The position numbers were made by a program, and so were the translations under genes. DNA of 7,146 nt from Cellvibrionaceae bacterium (GTDB lineage: Bacteria > Pseudomonadota > Gammaproteobacteria > Pseudomonadales > Cellvibrionaceae): the NCBI GenBank assembly GCA_027012915.1, contig JALUYN010000602.1, positions 1 to 7,146 on the forward strand. Direction: 5' to 3'. Shown piece by piece: positions 5,957 to 7,146 of this stretch. Position 1 is the first letter of the stretch. Each line of letters begins with the position of its first letter. The notes under the pieces were generated by a model that saw nothing but the letters and a program-made list of their open reading frames with translations, was not told the origin of the DNA and did no database searches.

Positions 5957-6139
5957 CTAAGCACTCAAGATCTCGTCAGGACGTAGATGTGGCCAGTCGC
6001 GTACCCGAGTGTAGGTTTCAGCTAATTTGGTTCTTAACGCATCACTATTCCAGAACTTAGGGTATTGCTTGCTTTTTGCCAAATATTTGAATATGGTTAG
6101 GAGCTTATTGATTTTACTACCTTTCAGCGTTTTCGGGGA
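5957..6139 (-). pseudogene. Possible 3' remnant of an unidentified minus-strand gene
   Basis: The minus strand is open from inside the nuclease gene down to a TAG at 5959-5957. The last 60 codons, which lie outside the nuclease gene, read like natural protein: KINKLLTIFKYLAKSK, then QYPKFWNSDALRTK, then VRDWPHLRPDEILSA. The upstream part overlaps the well-supported plus-strand nuclease and is probably a shadow. The likely reading is a gene tail left when the nuclease module arrived. I do not recognise the family. Chance remains possible, as 60 open codons are not rare. Confidence 0.25.
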
Positions 6140-6151
6140 ATGGGGCTCAAA

Positions 6152-6997
6152 ATGAGCGGTAGCGAAAACTACAAGGCTGTTGCCAAGTCTATAGAAGACT
6201 ATCTCGCCACTAAGCTTGCCACAGAGATTGATAAGGCTCGGCCAGGTGAGGAGATAGTCAAGTATGTTCAAGGACTGACCGAGGAGAGTGAGCCAAAATT
6301 CAAGCTCGCAGAAAGTACAATTTGGAATTATCTCAGCACCGCCGCGCTTAAGGACACTGAGTCGCGCATTCGCAGTACTGGTAACAAGAGAGGTTATTTC
6401 CTCGATACGACTCCGTCTATTGCTGACAACCGACAAGAGGAGTTGATCACCGAAGTCGAGCCAGTGACAGGTCAGAAAACCAAGATCGCTGAAAGCGACC
6501 TCTACCCTCTCATTGTCAGTTGGCTAGAGACTAAGGGATTTTCATCGAAGGACGTTTCAACCCTGAAAAGCGGCGGGCCTTGGGGTAATCCTGATGTTAT
6601 CGGAGCCTTGCGGACAGAAATATTTGGCGCGGTGGAAATTGAAGTCGTTTCTTGTGAAGTCAAGCTGGATGAATCCAATTGGCAACGATTTATCTTTGAG
6701 GCCATATCCCACAAACGTTTCTCCAACCGATCTTGGTACTGCATCCGAACAAAGTCCGATGATTCTCCATTGCCTAAAGGCATCGAGTACTACGCGGAGA
6801 GATACAAGGTTGGGATTGTTCAAATTGTATTGTCTGACGACGAGTTGGTTCAGCTAAAGGAAAGCACTAAACCGGTGTCGGATTTTATTGATCAGGTCAT
6901 TGAGAGGATTCCGGCATTACACGAAACGGTTCCACTTCGAGAAATTGCGGATGTTCTTACGAGAACAGGGTACGAAAATAGCTTGCACGCCGAATGA
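6152..6997 (+). CDS. PD-(D/E)XK nuclease-like protein with probable DNA-binding N-terminal domain
   Basis: Numbering is from the alternative upstream ATG at 6140 (285 residues); from the preferred ATG at 6152 the protein has 281. The first 90 residues look like a winged-helix domain, ending in the TESRIRSTGNKRGYFL segment (73-88). The rest fits a PD-(D/E)XK endonuclease fold: Glu118 in ESDLYP, Pro151-Asp152 in WGNPDVIGA, then strand VEIEVVSCEVKL with Glu173-x-Lys175, followed by helix FIFEAISHKRFSNRSWYCI (184-202). This order matches Mrr- and restriction-type nucleases that cut DNA with metal ions. I prefer ATG 6152 because GGGG stands 6 bases before it, whereas the G-run before ATG 6140 is only one base away. 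No methyltransferase or partner gene is adjacent, so it may be a solitary, modification-dependent or accessory nuclease. Confidence 0.7.
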   Translation: MSGSENYKAVAKSIEDYLATKLATEIDKARPGEEIVKYVQGLTEESEPKFKLAESTIWNYLSTAALKDTESRIRSTGNKRGYFLDTTPSIADNRQEELITEVEPVTGQKTKIAESDLYPLIVSWLETKGFSSKDVSTLKSGGPWGNPDVIGALRTEIFGAVEIEVVSCEVKLDESNWQRFIFEAISHKRFSNRSWYCIRTKSDDSPLPKGIEYYAERYKVGIVQIVLSDDELVQLKESTKPVSDFIDQVIERIPALHETVPLREIADVLTRTGYENSLHAE

Positions 6998-7146
6998 AGT
7001 TGACCTGTGACGTGACTGACCTGAGAGCCCCCGGTCCCTCAACTATTTTGAGAGTCTGCCCATTTCATAATCCAGGTTTTGCAGCGTGAACGGCATTCCA
7101 AGTTGGCTCGGCAAAACACGCCTAGGCTTGCAAGTTGCTTCGGTTA
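6998..7146. other. Right-edge intergenic sequence
   Basis: No gene is supported in the last 149 bp. It contains TGACCTG at 7001-7007, the second copy of the TGACCTGAGA repeat (7017-7041) and a small CTCAA-CTATT-TTGAG hairpin (7038-7052). The beginning of another gene or an insertion-sequence end could lie just beyond the edge; nothing here decides. Confidence 0.4.
7017..7041 (+). repeat. TGACCTGAGA...CCTCA repeat, copy 2
   Basis: It reads TGACCTGAGAGCCCCCGGTC followed by CCTCA and matches the copy at 5743-5768 over most of about 25 bases, in the same orientation. It lies 19 bp after the nuclease stop. The flanks after CCTCA differ. Being direct repeats, the pair cannot be the inverted ends of one insertion sequence. 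Confidence 0.45.

Larger units (their letters stand above)
5693..6151. other. Intergenic region between kinase and nuclease genes
   Basis: No plus-strand gene is supported here. It holds a TGACCTGAGA repeat with a small hairpin (5743-5768), a perfect 12-bp palindrome (5838-5849), an imperfect dyad ACCA-TATG-TGGT (5914-5925) and, on the minus strand, a possible gene remnant (5957-6139). The stretch is AT-rich compared with the primase region. No strong terminator with a T-run is seen after the kinase, and no consensus promoter is clear before the nuclease. Confidence 0.45.

Noticed and set aside
6065..6093. TTGCTT-N17-TGAATA as a promoter for the nuclease gene
   Set aside because: The -10 match is poor and other equally weak pairs exist nearby.
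6140..6436. Minus-strand frame opposite the nuclease N-terminus
   Set aside because: The plus-strand nuclease has recognisable domain features across this stretch. Only the tail beyond it (5957-6139) is kept, as a possible remnant.
5743..7041. TGACCTGAGA repeats as the two ends of one insertion sequence
   Set aside because: They are direct, not inverted, and no transposase lies between them.
1..7146. CRISPR array, rRNA or tRNA genes
   Set aside because: No regularly spaced repeats, tRNA cloverleaf or rRNA-like sequence was seen on either strand.

Overview
The window looks like part of an integrative genetic element from a proteobacterium. The style of the integrase and primase, the GC-rich codons of the left half and the GTG/TTG starts suggest an alphaproteobacterium of the rhizobial kind, but no rRNA, tRNA or housekeeping gene fixes the host, so this is inference.

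Left part (1-2785, all on the minus strand): the integration and replication core. Read in the direction of transcription, a small excisionase-like winged helix-turn-helix protein (TTG start at 2785) overlaps by 4 bases (ATGA) a 691-residue primase-helicase. About 300 bp further on, the first 62 codons of a tyrosine-recombinase-type integrase run off the left edge. The gap between primase and integrase (187-488) carries tandem TGTGACAG repeats, a short perfect inverted repeat and a G-run/C-run palindrome that fits the G-quadruplex pattern. This gene set resembles P4-like satellites and genomic islands.

Middle (2786-3402): a 617-bp divergent control region. It holds a hairpin that would cover the ribosome binding site of the helix-turn-helix gene, a 43-nt compound inverted repeat, and a 16-codon mini-ORF behind a very strong Shine-Dalgarno sequence.

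Right part (3403-6997, plus strand): cargo, visibly more AT-rich than the core. Three genes form a tight operon joined by two GTGA overlaps: a radical SAM protein with an extra C-terminal cysteine set, a DEDDh 3'-5' exonuclease, and a P-loop nucleotide-kinase-like protein. This trio is the best candidate for an undescribed system. Radical SAM chemistry next to a nucleotide kinase recalls the prokaryotic viperin neighbourhood, but the radical SAM protein looks closer to the SplB/COG1533 type than to viperin. An antiviral or nucleic-acid-modification role is inference. After about 460 bp comes a separate gene for a PD-(D/E)XK nuclease with a probable DNA-binding N-terminal domain. A related sequence of about 25 bp (TGACCTGAGA...CCTCA) lies downstream of both the operon and the nuclease gene and may mark cargo boundaries. 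A possible gene remnant sits on the minus strand at 5957-6139.

Working model (inference): the element integrates and excises through the integrase and the helix-turn-helix protein, replicates through the primase-helicase, and carries two independent cargo modules of probable defence type.
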